From contig KE647331.1 of the NCBI GenBank assembly GCA_000447185.1, positions 17,745 to 81,744 of the forward strand: a stretch of 64,000 nucleotides of DNA. Direction: 5' to 3'. Below are positions 46,522-57,841 of the stretch, piece after piece. Source of the DNA: Vairimorpha apis BRL 01 (lineage: Eukaryota; Microsporidia; Nosematidae). The position numbers were made by a program, and so were the translations under genes. The notes under the pieces are model-generated. The model had not been told where the DNA came from and did no database searches. It saw nothing but the letters and a program-made list of their open reading frames with translations. The stretch's first letter is position 1. Each line of letters starts with the position of its first letter.

Positions 46522-47820
46522 ATGATTTTATATATTTTAATAATAAAAACATGTTATATTGATCAACAATATAATAATTGTAATATGAATATATTTGATA
46601 AAACCATAAAATCTGTACATGATATTATAATAAAAAAACACGCTCATATATTTTACAATGAAATTCATATGGATTATAAAATAATTGAGCGGACACTAGT
46701 TTCTAATTTTAATACTTACTACAAACTTCAATGCATTGAAGATAAAACAATTCATGAAATTTATGTCGATGAAACTAGTATTTATAAAACAACAGAAGCA
46801 ATTAATCATTTAAAAAATCGTAAAATCAACCAACGATTGAAAATATCAAAATGGATTTCTGATATGATTAAAAGCGAAAAAAATATTAAAGTTCAAATTG
46901 AAGCTAGCAATTTTAAATTTGAATTTGAAGAAATTCTTGAACTTTTTTATGTAGATTTAGAAAATACACTAAGTGTTATAAATTTTTTATATAACAATGA
47001 TTTTATTCAATATAATATAAAATTATTACAAACTAAAACTTGCGAAAATATATATTTTAAATTAAAAAATATATGTGAAAATCTTTTATCCTTTGAAACT
47101 TTATTGGTATATGACAAAAATGATTATAGTCAAGAATATGATAAAATTGAAAAAATTTGTCAAAGTCATTTTAATAAGCATTTTATTGATCAAAAAATAA
47201 TATTTAATGAAAATATTACAAATGGACAATTCGAAAATAATTGGAATAGTGCAATTTGTTATGGATTATATCGTCATAAATTTGAATATCTAACATATCC
47301 ATTATTTTATTATTTTTTTAATTATTTACAAAAAAATAACAACGATTATTGTAAAGATTTAGGAGTTTTTTGTATTGGAAATTTGTGGAATAAAAATAGT
47401 TACAGTAATTACTTTAAACATTTTAAATTGTGTAACATGATAGCTTTTATATATGCAGATAAACAACAAATATACAAAGATATGTTTAATTCAAAAGAAA
47501 GATTTAAACGAATAATGTACGCTACATGTGGCCTGAAAAATCAGTTGTTATATAAATCAAAAAATTTTAGAATACTTAATAAAAAACGTAAAAATAATTT
47601 TGGTGATTGGCTTCATTCAATTCTTGACAAACTATATGAAAATATTAATAATGAAAAAAAATATTCATCTATGCAATTGTATATTTTTTGCATTTCAAAT
47701 TTTCGCTATAAATCTTTAAATATTTATAATAAATTAGAAAATAATAATCAGTTACACTTATTATATAAACTTTTTGAACTCATAATAAATATCAAAAAAA
47801 AGCTACTTAATGTTGAATGA
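46522..47820 (+). CDS. Unknown protein with signal-peptide-like start
   Basis: A 432-residue protein I do not recognise. The first ~15 residues (MILYILIIKTCYI) are hydrophobic and suggest export. The rest is Asn/Lys/Ile/Tyr-rich and mostly helical in character, with scattered cysteines (about fifteen) and no repeat. A CCC at 46493-46495 lies 6 bases before another ATG at 46502, which would give MQKK... and join the main frame seven codons later if the A9 run at 46506-46514 had one more A. The real start may therefore be 46502. TTAAGGAA at 46475 resembles half of the motif before the cysteine-rich genes. Probably a lineage-specific secreted protein. Confidence 0.7.
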   Translation: MILYILIIKTCYIDQQYNNCNMNIFDKTIKSVHDIIIKKHAHIFYNEIHMDYKIIERTLVSNFNTYYKLQCIEDKTIHEIYVDETSIYKTTEAINHLKNRKINQRLKISKWISDMIKSEKNIKVQIEASNFKFEFEEILELFYVDLENTLSVINFLYNNDFIQYNIKLLQTKTCENIYFKLKNICENLLSFETLLVYDKNDYSQEYDKIEKICQSHFNKHFIDQKIIFNENITNGQFENNWNSAICYGLYRHKFEYLTYPLFYYFFNYLQKNNNDYCKDLGVFCIGNLWNKNSYSNYFKHFKLCNMIAFIYADKQQIYKDMFNSKERFKRIMYATCGLKNQLLYKSKNFRILNKKRKNNFGDWLHSILDKLYENINNEKKYSSMQLYIFCISNFRYKSLNIYNKLENNNQLHLLYKLFELIINIKKKLLNVE

Positions 47821-48502
47821 TAAGAATATTGAAAATTTTACCAATTTCAATTATTAAAAAATATTTTTCTTTTATAATAATTTATTAAAATATTGATTTT
47901 AATTGCACATTATTAAAAAAAATTCTATATATTTTTTTATTAAGAAGTATGCTTGTCACATATTTTAGTTATTATTAATAATTTTTCATTTTTTTTAAAT
48001 TTAGTATAAAATATATGCTATATTTTTTAAGTTAAAAATATATTTATATTTAAAAATTGTAAATTTCAATAAATAATAAAATATAATAAATTAAAACTTT
48101 AAATTAACAAAATTGATACTTTTAATGTAATAAATGTTAAAAAATAAAAGAAATTATATTATTTTATTTAATCAAAAAGAATATACTTGTAACTAAAACT
48201 GTATAAAATAACTAAATAAAGTATATTTTTTTAATTGATCAAGTATTTTATTTTTATAATTGTTATTTTTTAATAAAAATTATATTTTTACAAATATAAA
48301 AAAATTGATACATTTTTTTTAGAAAATATTTTAAAATAAATAATTATGTAAATCATTATATTATTTTTTCAAAAATATACTAAATATTTTTTATTCTAAT
48401 GTGTTATAGTATAAAAATATTAAATTTACTTTAAAATTTTAGTTTTACTTAAAAAATAAAAATCATTTTAATTTAGTTTATTATTGTTTTTAAAAAAATT
48501 TA
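47821..48502. other. AT-rich intergenic DNA
   Basis: Convergent gap between the unknown gene and the serpin; nothing seen. Confidence 0.6.
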
Positions 48503-49657
48503 TTATTCCTTTAATGGATTTTCTACTTTTCCCATGAATAATGGTAATGGAATGTCTGAATTATTATTATATATTAAAGAAAAACAAAAAGGTCTATTAA
48601 CGTTCATTTTAACAAATTCCTTTTCAATAAAAGCACATCGTCCCATTAACATTGCTGTTGCAGCTGCGGCCTCACTTCCACTTTCATTTATTTCAATTAC
48701 TGCTTTTTGTTCAATCTTTACATCATTCATAGTATTATCACACATTATATGTTGTAACTCTGAAGTTCCATTAAAAAATATATTTTTTAGTCCAAAATAA
48801 TTTAAAGCGTTTTTTAAATTTATTTTAGAAGATATTTTAAATTTTGGTAAATTTAAATCGACCTCTTTTAAAGACATATATTTAGATAAATCGGAATAAA
48901 AATTCTCATCTGAAATAAATTTAGATATTTCATTAATAGAAACTCCTTCTTTAGGTAAAAAAATCATTAAAGAAAATTGTGGATCTTCATATGGCATCTT
49001 CAACGCTACAAAAAATTCATTTTCCATATGAAATAAATCATCTTTTTTGTGCATCATATCAACCTTAACTGTTTCATCTATGCAATTAAAATCTTTCTTT
49101 ATAGTTTCATCATTATCAAACTGAGTTTGCCATTTTCCTTTAAAATAAATTGTATTTACTATAATTAATTTAGTATTTTGAGGTAATTCTAAGATCATTT
49201 CAGGAATAAGATCATTTGTTGATTTTGATATCAAACCATTTATTAATTTTAGCGATTTACTTTTTTTAGAAATATCAAAAGATTTGATTTTTGTTTCATA
49301 ACATTTGGATGTTTTATCTTGAAATTTTTTGTTAAGTTCAATATCTTGATTATAAAATATAAAATTGTCTATTTGTAGATTAATATTTGAATTTTGTTTA
49401 AATTCATTAACATTTTGAAGTAAATTGAAATGTTCATTATTTAATGATTTGCAATCGGTTGATTCATCATTTGTTAAAATCTTTTTAATTTCTTGTGTTG
49501 TACTTCCGGTTGTTCCATTTAAAACCATTGATAATAGATTATGTATTGAATAAGGAGAGAAAATAACATTTTCTTTTTTTTCATCATCATTATGTTTGAT
49601 AAAAAATATAAATAAATTATAAGCAAATTTAACTACTGATATGTTTAAATTTGACAT
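48503..49657 (-). CDS. Serpin, inhibitory type
   Basis: A 384-residue serine protease inhibitor. The ATG at 49657 directly follows CCC and is preferred to any upstream codon. Fold markers: NVIFSPYSIHNLLSMVLNGTTG near the N-terminus, IIVNTIYFKGKWQTQF in the breach region, MKMPYEDPQFSLMIFLP-like central strands, and the C-terminal NRPFCFSLIY...PLFMGKV. The hinge of the reactive loop is ESGSEAAAATAM, with the small residues needed for loop insertion, so the protein should inhibit by the usual trapping mechanism. Counting from the hinge, the cleaved bond falls near Gly-Arg-Cys-Ala; Arg as P1 would suit trypsin-like targets, but the exact bond is uncertain. No classical signal peptide is seen: the N-terminus goes straight into helix A. 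Serpins are known from Nosema species; targets in the insect melanisation cascade have been proposed for that group. Confidence 0.93.
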   Translation of the reverse strand: MSNLNISVVKFAYNLFIFFIKHNDDEKKENVIFSPYSIHNLLSMVLNGTTGSTTQEIKKILTNDESTDCKSLNNEHFNLLQNVNEFKQNSNINLQIDNFIFYNQDIELNKKFQDKTSKCYETKIKSFDISKKSKSLKLINGLISKSTNDLIPEMILELPQNTKLIIVNTIYFKGKWQTQFDNDETIKKDFNCIDETVKVDMMHKKDDLFHMENEFFVALKMPYEDPQFSLMIFLPKEGVSINEISKFISDENFYSDLSKYMSLKEVDLNLPKFKISSKINLKNALNYFGLKNIFFNGTSELQHIMCDNTMNDVKIEQKAVIEINESGSEAAAATAMLMGRCAFIEKEFVKMNVNRPFCFSLIYNNNSDIPLPLFMGKVENPLKE

Positions 49658-52344
49658 GGGTACATACAATTTTAATTTTTATATAATAAAAAAGTTAAAT
49701 TAAATTTTTATAATAAATGAAAAAATTAACAAATTAAAATAAATTTTTTATATTGTATAATTTTCTATATCTAAATGTTTTTGTAAATATATGAGATATA
49801 TTATAATTATAACTTTAATTATACAAATTGTTGATGTATTTTAGTTATTTATTACAATAAATCTTTAATTCAAAAATAATCAATCTAAAAAAATTGCAAA
49901 CTAAATTTCTAATTACTATCTTATTTTAAAATTCACTAAGATGACGAAGCAATTAGATATATTTTTAATAAATAATTTAAAAATGATTAAAGTTGTAAAT
50001 ATTTTTTACTTCATTTAAATATCAATTTAAAACACAAAGTAGTTTAAAAAAAATTATGTAAAATAAGTTAAAAGACTATATTTGTTTCTATAAAATATTC
50101 TACATAATTATATATAAAGTTATTTTTAAAATATTATGTTAGTATAATTAAATTCAAAAAATGTATTTTTAAATAAATTAAAAAAGATATATAACAAACA
50201 AAAATATATAATATTATAGAAAATATTAATTGTTTAAATAATTTAATAACTCTTATCATTGATTTACATGTTACCTAAATTTTAAATATTTGATTCAGAG
50301 CAATAGAAAACATATAAATTTGTTAAATAAAATAATATATATAAAATTCAACTTGCATTTTTTATTGTCATTTAATTAAAAATTTTATAATAATTTTTTG
50401 TTATAATATAAAGATAACAATAGATTATAAATAAATCAAACAGCTTTGTTATTAAATATATGTTTTTTAATTTAAAGATACATAAAATTCGAAAGTGACT
50501 AATTAAAATTTATATTTAAATTTCTAAAATGTCAAAAAAATTTAAAAATTAAAAGTCCGACAATTTTATATTAATATATATATAAAAGTAATAAAAAAAT
50601 CTATAAATTAAAATACAAGTTCATTATTTACAAAAAAAAACATTAAATTCAACTATTATATAAAAACCATTAAATTTCAATTATTGATACGTTTATATAA
50701 TACATATTATTAGTAAATTTTATTTGATTATTTTTAAAATAATTAATTTTTAACTATTAAAAAAATTTGTTTAAACTTAATATAAACTATTTTTACAATC
50801 ATTTAATTTAAATTTTTTATAATTTTGTTTGTATTAAAATTATTTATGTGATTATTTAAATTTATACCAAAAATTATTTAAATATTTTTTTTATTAATTG
50901 AAAAAAAGTTTCAAATATATTTTAGAAAATATAAAAAATAATATATTTAAATTATATCTTTTTAGAAATAAATTAATGTTTCAATATTTTTACATTAAAC
51001 CAAATTTATACGTCTAACAAACAATTTCGTTTTTTTTACATTTAAATATCATTTATTGAACAAAATGATTTAAATAAAAGCATTATAGAAAAAAGTTATT
51101 AAAATCGTATTAAATCAAATTATAATAATTTTAATCATAAATTCTCTTCATTTTGTTTTTTTAAATAAATAAACCTTTTAATGTTTCAAATTTAATATAT
51201 ATTTTTTTCATTTTTAAATATTTATAAATGATTTTATTTTAAATGTCATTTATTTTTAAAAGATTGATATTTATTATAAATAATGATAAAATATTTAATA
51301 TAAACATAAAAAATATAATTTAAAATTTATATAAGATCAAAACATGCATGAAAAAAAAATAAAAATTTAATAATTTTTTTAACTTAAATTATGTAAAATA
51401 AAATGATTTTTAAAATTTATATTAATTATATATAAATATTTGAAAATAATATGGTTCTTAGAAAAAATTTAACTCATTTCATTTTTAATTTTAGGTTACA
51501 AAATCATACATAATTTTTTTTTAATACACAAAATTTTTAACAAATTAGTTTAGCTCCAAAATAATACATTACATATAGATATTCAATTATTATTATATTT
51601 ACTATAAACTTGTTGAATATAGTTTATTGTATTATTTTGTTTATTATTATTATTCATATTTTATATTATTATCATATGGAGTATATTTAACACATTTACT
51701 TTTTAAATATAATTCATGAAAAAATCATTTTTATTAAAAAATTAAATTCAATATAATTTTGATTTTACTTAAACTTTTATATTTAAAAGTTTTTAATTAT
51801 TATAAAAGTAAACTAATATAATAATTTACATTTGTTAAATTTACTTTTTATTAAAATTTTAATACATTAATATAGACAACTTAATCAAACATTAAGTCAA
51901 TGAAAAGTTATAAAATAATGTTATAGAGCCTGATTATGTTATTTACCAAAAAGAACATTTTTATTATAAAGCATTGAAAATTGAATTGCTTACTAATATC
52001 TGCCTATAACTTAACTTAACAAAAATCAAGATGATTTAAGAATTATTTATATCTCAAATTATATTTAAATAACAATACCTTTGATTTAAAAAAAGCTTAT
52101 TTTATTGTTTTTAATATATATTATGAAAAATTGTTAATTTTCATTAACCGAAATAAAACAAATATTAAATATTTAGATTCATTATAATTGAAAGTTTGTT
52201 TATAATAATAATAATATTACTTTAAAATTATATATTTACTAAAAATATTTTATTTATCATATTGAAATTTTAATTTTAAAAAATATTTTAAAAATAAAAT
52301 AAAATATTTATGCAATCTTATAAATTGTGTTTTTTAAGTTTTGC
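49658..52344. other. 2.7 kb AT-rich intergenic DNA
   Basis: No gene supported. A patch at about 51890-52030 is slightly less AT-rich than its surroundings but has no ORF that I can connect to a family; it may be old coding remains. Confidence 0.55.
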
Positions 52345-53990
52345 ATGGATAACAAAAGACATTCTTTCAGATATACTAAGCCAACACCTTCAAAATCATT
52401 TGTAATGTTTAAAAAACCAAAGTTTGATTTAAATTTGTCTTCAGAAGACGAAGTAAGTATAAATAATAAGACTATTATATTATCTGAATCTATTGATGGT
52501 ATTGAATATACAAATTTTATAAAAAATAATTGTAAAAAAAATTATGAAAAATTAAAAAATGAATGTTTTGAAAATAAAAATCAAAATAATCAGAACAATG
52601 AAAACAAAAAAATACACAAAAATGATTTTCAACATGAATTAATAAAAGAAAAAGCATTTACATATGAATATATAGAAGACAATGATTTTTGTAAGAGTAT
52701 AATCGATAAAGATAATCAAATAAATAAACAAAAAGCAAAACCTAATATATCATTATTAAATGATAACTCAGCTGATAATACTCCAATATTGACTAGTGCA
52801 ACTATAAAAAGTAATTCTATTATAATAAATGAAAATAGTCAAATTAATCCTTGTATAAATGAAGGTTTACTTACAAACTTTATTTCTAATGATAATATTA
52901 ATAATGAAAAACCAATTGAAAATGCAAAAATAGCAAATTGCAATCAAAATAAAAGCATAAATACTGATATTAATGATAATTGTCAAATAATTAACGATTC
53001 AATAAAAAAAAGCATAAGTAAATCGTTTATTAATAAAAATGAAAGTTATCAAAATATTTCCGAAATTGATATAATTACAAAAAAATTAAATAAAATTAAA
53101 AATGAATGTTTAAATGTAAGACCTATACTTTCAAAAAAAGAAATTAACTTAAATCAAAATCTAGAAAAATCTGAAATGCATTCGCATATTAAAGAAGATG
53201 AAAAAATTCAATTTAGTTCAACAAAAATGACAGATGATTTTTTTTCGTCTATAAAATTAATTACGACTAATTGGGTTTATCTTCTTGATTATAACACAGT
53301 TAATTCAAATAATTTAGAAGTAATGAAAAAACAAAATTTTAATTTAAATCAAACAGTTCAACAAAATGAAATTTTAATAAATGAATTAAAAAACAAATAC
53401 AAGAATACGAAAATAATAGTATTATATTAAAAAATTCTTATGATCTAATAAATAATACATTTGAAGACTATAAAATAAATATACCAAATATTATAAAAGT
53501 TATAAATGAAAATTTAAAAGATCTGCAAGAAGATAAAAATCAAATAAATAAAAAATATCTACATTTAATTGATAATTTCAATAAAACTAAAAAAAATATT
53601 CTAAACTGTTCTGAACACATAAAATACATAAAAAATGATTTAAGCAATTTATTTAATTTATATAAATATTATATTTATTATTTATTAAAACAAAAAGCAA
53701 AACAATTAATCTACGATTTCACAAAAATACTTTTTATTCATAAAAAATTAAAATCTAATTTATATGAAGGTATAAATAAAATTATAAAAAACATAAAAAT
53801 TAATTTCGATTTTATTTATGCAATATATAATAAATTGTACGAAAATCATATAATATGCAAAAAAAAATATAAAATTAAATATAAGAAAAGATATAAAAAA
53901 TTATACAAAAAAAAATATAAAAAAATTAAATCTTCAATTTCAGATTCGGATTTATGGGATTGTTTTAAAAAAAATAAAATAAATATATAA
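52345..53990 (+). CDS. Coiled-coil protein with basic tail, unknown function, one frameshift
   Basis: About 548 residues in two frames: 52345 to about 53400, then on to the stop at 53988-53990. The ATG at 52345 is used because an in-frame GTG upstream is not a credible start here. The N-terminal part (MDNKRHSFRYTKPTPSKSF) is basic and Ser/Thr/Pro-containing. A long Asn/Lys-rich, probably unfolded region follows to about residue 285. From about 300 to 480 the sequence has heptad-like spacing (NNLEVMKKQNFNLNQTV; INENLKDLQEDKNQINKKYL) and should form coiled coils. The end is strikingly basic, with tandem KYKK/KRYKK units, then SSISDSDLWDCF. The arrangement (disordered N-terminus, coiled coil) recalls kinetochore or spindle-pole proteins, but I cannot assign it. 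No CCC start signal. Confidence 0.7.
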
Positions 53991-54271
53991 TTTAAATCTA
54001 ATATAATTATAAAATAAATTAATCTATATTAAAAAATTTGTTTAAACGATTACAAAAAAAAATATTTAAATTATACATGATTATACAAAAAATTATTTTT
54101 ATTACTAATAAATTTAATTAACAAAAAATTTGATTATAACATTGTTTTAAAAACTATGAATTATATTTTTTAAAAAGCTATACAAACATATATGTATGTT
54201 TTTAAATTATAACATTGTATTTTTTTTTGAATATAATGGACTTTACAACAACTACGAAAAAATTAACTTAT

Positions 54272-55255
54272 TTAATCTATAAACAAAAAATTATTAGTTA
54301 TCTCATCTTTAGTTAAAGATAATCTTTTCATTCTTTTTTCAATTCTTTCCTCATTCATAACATCTCTAAGTATACTTATATCACTAAAAGATAAATTACA
54401 ATGGTCAATATTACTGTATTCTTTAATTTTACTAAAAAATTCATCTGATGATCCCTTAAAAAGATATTTAAAATATTTTTTCATGTCATTTCGACAATCT
54501 TCTATGTTTACAAAAAAACACTCGCACTTCATTTTATAAAAATATTTAATCATATTTCTTACGCCAAAAACATTTAAACTTGTTCCTACCACTATACATA
54601 AATCAGCACAAGAATCATCTCTAATACATTTTGAAATAAAATCAGAATTAGGATGATCTTGATAATAGTGAACAATAGTTGTATGTAAAAATGTTTGAAT
54701 ACTATTATGTCGTTTTATAGAAATTTCACATTTTTTGCAATTACCAAAATTATCTTTCTTTTCAAAAAACTCTAAATTTAAATGTTTATTTTTTTCAATT
54801 TTTACATCATTAAATTCTTCCAAACTTCCGCATCTAATGCATTTTAAATATTTTAAATTTCCATGCAAATAGACTAAACTATCTTTAAATCCTCCTTTTT
54901 CTTCCAAACCATCTATATTTTGAGTATATACACGTAATTTATTGCATTTATTTTGATACCATTTAAAAAAATTATGTGTAAATGTAGGTTTTGCATTATC
55001 GATTAATTTTTTAAGATTGTAAATATAATTTATGTAAATATGTCGTGTAGAATCATTAAGTCCAAATTTATAAGTAAATAAATCTTCTCCTTTAATCTTA
55101 AATTTTTTATAAATATCAGAAAAAATTCCAGTTTTTGATCTAAAATCAGGTATACCAGCTTTTACTGAAATACCTGCACCTGTGATAATAACTACATTTT
55201 TATTAATAAATTTATGTATGTTCGACTGAATCCAACTAGATTCTATTTTTATCAT
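54272..55255 (-). CDS. Sirtuin NAD-dependent protein deacetylase
   Basis: A 327-residue Sir2-family enzyme that removes acyl groups from lysines, usually histones, using NAD. NAD-binding motifs GAGISVKAGIPDFRS (near residue 27) and TQNIDGLEEKGG are intact, as is the catalytic histidine in LHGNL. The zinc site is CIRC ... CKKC (two C-x2-C pairs about 40 residues apart), and VVGTSLNVFGVRN forms the third NAD contact. The DFRSKTGIF wording and the long zinc module are closest to the yeast HST3/HST4 side, with moderate certainty. The ATG at 55255 is preferred because CCC lies 14 bases upstream; the frame is open further 5' but only through a TTG. A C-terminal extension of about 60 residues is Glu/Arg/Lys-rich. 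Confidence 0.9.
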   Translation of the reverse strand: MIKIESSWIQSNIHKFINKNVVIITGAGISVKAGIPDFRSKTGIFSDIYKKFKIKGEDLFTYKFGLNDSTRHIYINYIYNLKKLIDNAKPTFTHNFFKWYQNKCNKLRVYTQNIDGLEEKGGFKDSLVYLHGNLKYLKCIRCGSLEEFNDVKIEKNKHLNLEFFEKKDNFGNCKKCEISIKRHNSIQTFLHTTIVHYYQDHPNSDFISKCIRDDSCADLCIVVGTSLNVFGVRNMIKYFYKMKCECFFVNIEDCRNDMKKYFKYLFKGSSDEFFSKIKEYSNIDHCNLSFSDISILRDVMNEERIEKRMKRLSLTKDEITNNFLFID

Positions 55256-55865
55256 AAAAAATTTTAAGGGTTTTTGTTTCAAAAAATAGTACTTTTGTTA
55301 AAAATTGACTTGCTTTTTTATACATTTACAATATCTTTTGTAATAGAATTTAAAAATTATTAAAAAATACATTAAATTTAAATTTTTTATTCGTAAAAAA
55401 ATCATACAATAAATATTTTAATAAAATTCATAAAATAGTCAAAAAATTCTTGGAAATATGATTAATTTTATCTTTAAAAATCAAATTATTTTTTCTATTT
55501 CTTTATGTTCAAATTTTTTTATAAATGATTTTTTATTATTTTTATATTTAAAAACATATTTTAATAATTTATAATATATTAAAATATTATTTAATGAAGC
55601 TTCTTTTCTTTATTTCATAGTTTATCTTTTTACATCAAATACTTATATCCATCAGTTCTTTCTTTAAGTTAACTTCCATAAGCTTAATGTCGCCGATTCC
55701 ACAACCGTATACTTTAAGTCCAATTATAATATATAAATATAAATGATTTTATTTAATATCTTAGTAAAAAAATATATCTTATCAAATTTCTAATATATAA
55801 AAAACATATTTGATTAAAAAAGAAAACGGTTTTAAAAAAACAATATCAACAAATAATTTTTATTT
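55256..55865. other. Intergenic DNA with a less AT-rich patch
   Basis: Mostly low-complexity A/T. At 55635-55748 (minus strand) a 38-codon open stretch has normal-looking codons and reads GLKVYGCGIGDIKLMEVNL before stopping. The Gly-rich GxGDIKL phrase recalls the protease/GAG-pre-integrase region of LTR retroelements, but the match is far too short to be sure. Likely a decayed coding relic. Confidence 0.4.
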
Positions 55866-57115
55866 TCAGAATGAACCATAAGTTTCATTCCATTCTTTAT
55901 ATAAATTTAAATCTTTATCACTTACGCTTTTTTTAATTTGTTTAACAGCTTTAACAAAATCATCTACAATTATAGGTCTAGTTGAATTAGTTTCAAAATT
56001 ACTTAAATTATCAATTTCTCTTAAGGGCTCTAAACTTGCCTCTCTACATAAGTTAAACATATCTGATCCAGAATATCCTTCAGTTAATTTTCCTATAGCT
56101 TTAAAATCATCATCAGTTAAATTATTTTTATAATCTTTTACCAAATTTTTAATCATGTTAATCCTACTATCATCATTTGGTAAACCAACATAAACTCTTT
56201 TTACAAGTCTTCGACGAGCTGCTTCGTCTATTTCTTGTGGTCTGTTTGTTGCACCAATGACTAAAATTTTATCATCATTTGAAGTATTAGTTCCATCAAA
56301 TTGTACAAGAAATTCTGTTTTAATGCGTCTGCTACCTTCATTCTCATTTTCAGTTCTTTGACTAAGTAAAGAATCAATTTCATCAATAAAAATAACACTA
56401 GGTTGCATTTTTCTTCCTAAATAAAATAAAGCTCTTACCATTTTTTCTCCTTCACCAACCCATTTACTAGTCAAAGAACTTGCACTAATACTAAAAAAAG
56501 TAGCTTTACATTGGCTAGCAATACATTTTCCAATCATGGTTTTACCAGTTCCAGGTGGCCCAAATAACATTAATCCTTTAGGTGGTCCTCTTAATCCAGT
56601 AAATAAATCTGGACGCTGCATTGGCCACAAAACTATTTCATTTATAATTTTTTTACTCTATCTAATCCAATTATATCAGACCAAGTTATGTTGTTAGTTG
56701 CTTCTAATATTTCATTCTTAATTCTATCAATAATATATTGGTCAACATTCGAATCATTTTCTTCATTTTTTTGATTTTTTATTTTTGTTTCTTGTAATTC
56801 TGTTTTTCCTGCACTAATAAATCCATCTGTTATAATTTCTTTATGACTTGTTTCAAAGAATGGTGTATTGATTTGATCATATTTGCTTAAAAGTTTTTCT
56901 ATTTCATCTAAGTCACATTCAATAGGCAAATTAGTAAAAGAATGCAGAAGAGATAAATCATTAGTATTAGATATTTCAGGAAGAGTAGCTTTATATATAT
57001 CAATCAAGTTTTTCGTTATTTCTTCATCTCTAAGTTCAGTTGGAATCAAAGAAGTAATTTCAGGAAGATCAATCGATTCTAAATATTTTTGTAAATTATA
57101 TAATTTATCTTGCAT
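55866..57115 (-). CDS. FIGNL1: Fidgetin-like 1 / meiotic-clade AAA ATPase, one frameshift
   Basis: About 416 residues in two frames, 57115-56642 and 56630-55866. The join is the A7 run at about 56650: one extra A restores [21 protein letters not shown]. The AAA domain has Walker [18 protein letters not shown], the pore segment [19 protein letters not shown], Walker [12 protein letters not shown], sensor [19 protein letters not shown], and the Vps4-type C-terminal helix [16 protein letters not shown]. The wording [16 protein letters not shown] and ARRRLVKR is closest to FIGNL1, which cuts microtubules or remodels RAD51 filaments; spastin and katanin are near relatives. The N-terminal ~155 residues are acidic and poorly conserved, much shorter than in animal FIGNL1. 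CCC lies eight bases before the ATG. Confidence 0.87.
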
Positions 57116-57322
57116 TTGTAGAGGGCATTATGGCAATTTTTTATAAAATAGATTTTAAATAAAGTTAAACTAAAAATTAAATTTAAATTATTTATAGTTG
57201 AATTTATAATATTTTAGGTTGAAAATATGAAATTATTTTCCAAAAATCTTTGTAATTTTGATTAAATATTATTTAATTTTTTAAAAAAAATTATTATAAA
57301 ATTAGTAAAATATCACCTTTAA

Positions 57323-57829
57323 ATGACATTTACAAAACTTGTAAGAAAATTAAAACAAGAATCAAAACAACTAAAAATAGTCTGTATTGGATTAGACAAT
57401 GCTGGAAAAACAACAATTTTAAAAAATATTTTTAATATACAAACTACTGTAGAACCAACATTTGGATATTCATTGTATAGATGTAATTATAATAATCAAA
57501 ATTTACATGTTTATGATATAGGTGGTCAGAATATTTTTAAAGAATACTGGAATAATTATTTCGAAAAATGTGACGGAATAATATTTGTCTATGATTTGTC
57601 TGATACGAGAAATTATATGAACGATCTTAACAAAATTATAAATGAAGCTCCAGGTATTCCTATATTGGTACTAGGTAATAAAAGTGATTTAATTATTAAT
57701 TATGAGAAACCTACAAAAAATACAAATATATTTAAATTTAGTATTGTATCTGGTATTGACAGAAGCACATTAACAGAACCATTTGATTGGTTGATTCATA
57801 AATGTAAAAACAATTTAAACTTACAATAA
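57323..57829 (+). CDS. ARL2: ARL2-like small GTPase
   Basis: A 168-residue Arf-family GTPase. ARL2 works with tubulin cofactors in making alpha/beta-tubulin dimers. The start FTKLVRKLKQESKQLKIVCIGLDNAGKTT contains the family's KMKQKERE-like helix and the P-loop GLDNAGKT. Switch I has VEPTFGY, switch II DIGGQNIFKEYWNNYFE, and the base motif is GNKSDL. No Gly follows the initial Met, so N-myristoylation is not expected, in line with ARL2 biology. The G5 motif region is diverged (FSIVSGID). It ends about 15 residues earlier than human ARL2. CACC, a near match to the usual CCC, lies a few bases before the ATG. Confidence 0.85.
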   Translation: MTFTKLVRKLKQESKQLKIVCIGLDNAGKTTILKNIFNIQTTVEPTFGYSLYRCNYNNQNLHVYDIGGQNIFKEYWNNYFEKCDGIIFVYDLSDTRNYMNDLNKIINEAPGIPILVLGNKSDLIINYEKPTKNTNIFKFSIVSGIDRSTLTEPFDWLIHKCKNNLNLQ

Positions 57830-57841
57830 AAAATAAACAAT

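Noticed and set aside
52327..55282. GTG/TTG starts for the coiled-coil gene, SIR2, serpin, RPS16 extension and SKP1
   Set aside because: Internal ATGs fit the CCC signal or the family's known start; non-ATG starts are not expected here.
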